From: CAYFSC01 sp964345695
GTDB taxonomy: Bacteria; Bacteroidota; Rhodothermia; Rhodothermales; Salinibacteraceae
Direction of reading: 5' to 3'
Assembly: GCA_964345695.1 (NCBI GenBank)
Contig: CAYFSC010000140.1
Coordinates: 1 to 8,115 of the forward strand
Length of the DNA: 8,115 bases
A program made the translations under genes and the position numbers. Shown one piece after another: positions 7,901 to 8,115 of the stretch. The notes under the pieces were generated by a model. That model was not told the DNA's origin, ran no database searches, and saw only the letters and a list, made by a program, of their open reading frames with translations. Position 1 is the first letter of the stretch. Each line of letters starts with the position of its first letter.

Positions 7901-8111
7901 GAACATCGTCAATGACGTAGTTTCCATTCGAGCCGGTGGCAGCGCCAATGGTTAGATTCCGAATCTGCACCGTGGCCCCGGGCAAGGGATCGCCGGACTC
8001 AGCGTCCGTCACGGTGCCTTCGATGGTACCGGTTTGCTGTGCGACAGCCATCCCAGGAAGAAGCAGGAGGGCGGCGACCCAAGACAGCAGTCGTGTAGCT
8101 TGGTTCTTCAT
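4944..8111 (-). CDS. SusC/RagA-family TonB-linked outer membrane transporter
   Basis: This 1055-residue protein is a full-length SusC/RagA-type TonB-dependent transporter. The family forms a 22-strand outer-membrane barrel that imports oligosaccharides or peptides captured by its SusD partner. A signal peptide spans residues 1-24, with probable cleavage at AVA|QQ. A carboxypeptidase-regulatory-like beta domain follows at about 27-110 (GTVTDAESGDPLPGATV). The TonB box is LDEVVVTA at 112-119. The plug covers about 120-258, with family motifs ENQPLFVIDGTPV and NGVVLIETKSG. The barrel contains GRNDWSSTLPEDNRSFFYPS near 608-627, NTGIEVNLTSG near 770 and YVKLREVSLTYTFP near 975-987. It ends in an aromatic beta-signal (FGATLNVSF). 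I see no cysteines. The start is ATG at 8111 and the stop is TAA. Only four bases lie upstream, so the promoter and ribosome-binding region are not visible. It is the first visible gene of an operon with the SusD gene. The substrate is not evident. Confidence 0.97.
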   Translation of the reverse strand: MKNQATRLLSWVAALLLLPGMAVAQQTGTIEGTVTDAESGDPLPGATVQIRNLTIGAATGSNGNYVIDDVPVGEHRLSVSFVGYTTIRRTVTVDANQTVERDFELQPSAGELDEVVVTAQQVQRQARSLGYSVSSVSSADLTDVKESNLVNNLSGKVPGLEITSQSGNVGGGARIILRGIASLSGENQPLFVIDGTPVSNSNISSGSRLVGTYDTGNKAGQIDPNSIESINVLKGGAAAALYGQRAKNGVVLIETKSGANQPASASFSSSVTGSRPTVLPDFQDQYGPGSLGKYDVQDLNGWGPRMEGQPVEIFTGDTVPLTAADDNVSDFYDTGVSYNNSVSFSNSGDIGSFRLGLSQDITGGIAPNSELDRYNVNGTFRTSAYEDKLNASLSFNYIDEQTQGRVASGGNDPNTLVAIVNGLPRNLSADLLENNFQNEAGEQIPLTDFSNNPFWTANKNVFTTDVERLFGSVQVGYQITDWLSIREDIGTDVISETRRERNLKTTRGAAQGEFTDDNILELQIDHDFTVRTDNDINEDFSLQTIVGHNINVEEFERDRNLSQNLNVGQLFNFSNANSNTPTNFESQRRIIGVYGDVTVGFRDYAFLTLTGRNDWSSTLPEDNRSFFYPSISGSLVFTDLLDQEYDIDVPFISYGKLRANYAEVGSDEDPHQLTFDFIPDSGVFGQFGTDITFPFNGLTAFDASDTVPPTDLEPQTQKSFEIGTELGLFNGRVNLDFTYYDQETEDQIISLPTPPSSGFSALRTNVGTVSNTGIEVNLTSGLITRENVAWRTNLNFSQNDNTVESLAEGVNELTLQSGFNGLQVRARPGEEIQLFGVGWARDPNTGKVIINPETGLRQTGEDKALGDLYPDFKIGFSNTVSLWNFDLNFLLDWKQGGNLFSSTVQDLRSSGLAAETAANRGGTFVDDGVIVTERNDQGEIVETRPNDVPVQSMQDFWQQHSDQSIIESGVFDASYVKLREVSLTYTFPQRWFSQFGVRSASLTAQGRNLLLLYSEVPHIDPETNLFGAGATIGQGVEFNNLPNTTTFGATLNVSF

Positions 8112-8115
8112 GTCT

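Overview
The window holds four genes, all on the minus strand. They read right to left as SusC/RagA-type TonB-dependent transporter, SusD/RagB-type lipoprotein, small acidic Ig-like (Calx-beta-like) lipoprotein, and then a separate GWxTD-domain protein. SusC/SusD pairs are essentially a Bacteroidota-group hallmark. Here they combine with high GC, Arg/Ala-rich proteins, a strikingly acidic surface lipoprotein, a GWxTD-family protein and no clear Shine-Dalgarno sequences. This suggests a high-GC, possibly halophilic relative of the Rhodothermota/Salinibacter type. The lineage is inferred from gene content and composition, not from a marker gene.

Layout: SusC fills 4944-8111 and starts only 4 bases from the right edge, so its promoter lies outside the window. 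A 155-base gap (4789-4943) with two GC-rich stem-loops separates it from SusD (3292-4788). A 92-base gap with a 13-bp stem-loop leads to the small lipoprotein (2714-3199). About 100 bases beyond that gene is a 10-bp hairpin (2576-2613), the likely end of the operon. The rest of the 288-base gap (2426-2713) is locally AT-rich with two short dyads and probably carries the promoter of the GWxTD gene (173-2425). Bases 1-172 hold no gene or terminator I can defend.

How the genes work together: SusC and SusD should form the usual 'pedal-bin' outer-membrane importer, with SusD as a surface lid that captures an oligomeric nutrient (glycan or peptide) and SusC transporting it with TonB energy. The third gene encodes a single all-beta domain on a lipid anchor and is plausibly an accessory surface binding protein for the same ligand. 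No hydrolase, regulator or inner-membrane transporter lies in the window, so the substrate cannot be named. The GWxTD protein is exported, has no agreed biochemical function, and is probably transcribed separately.

This looks like a fairly ordinary nutrient-uptake operon. The most unusual points are the strong stem-loop after every gene of the operon and the degenerate signature motif of the GWxTD protein.
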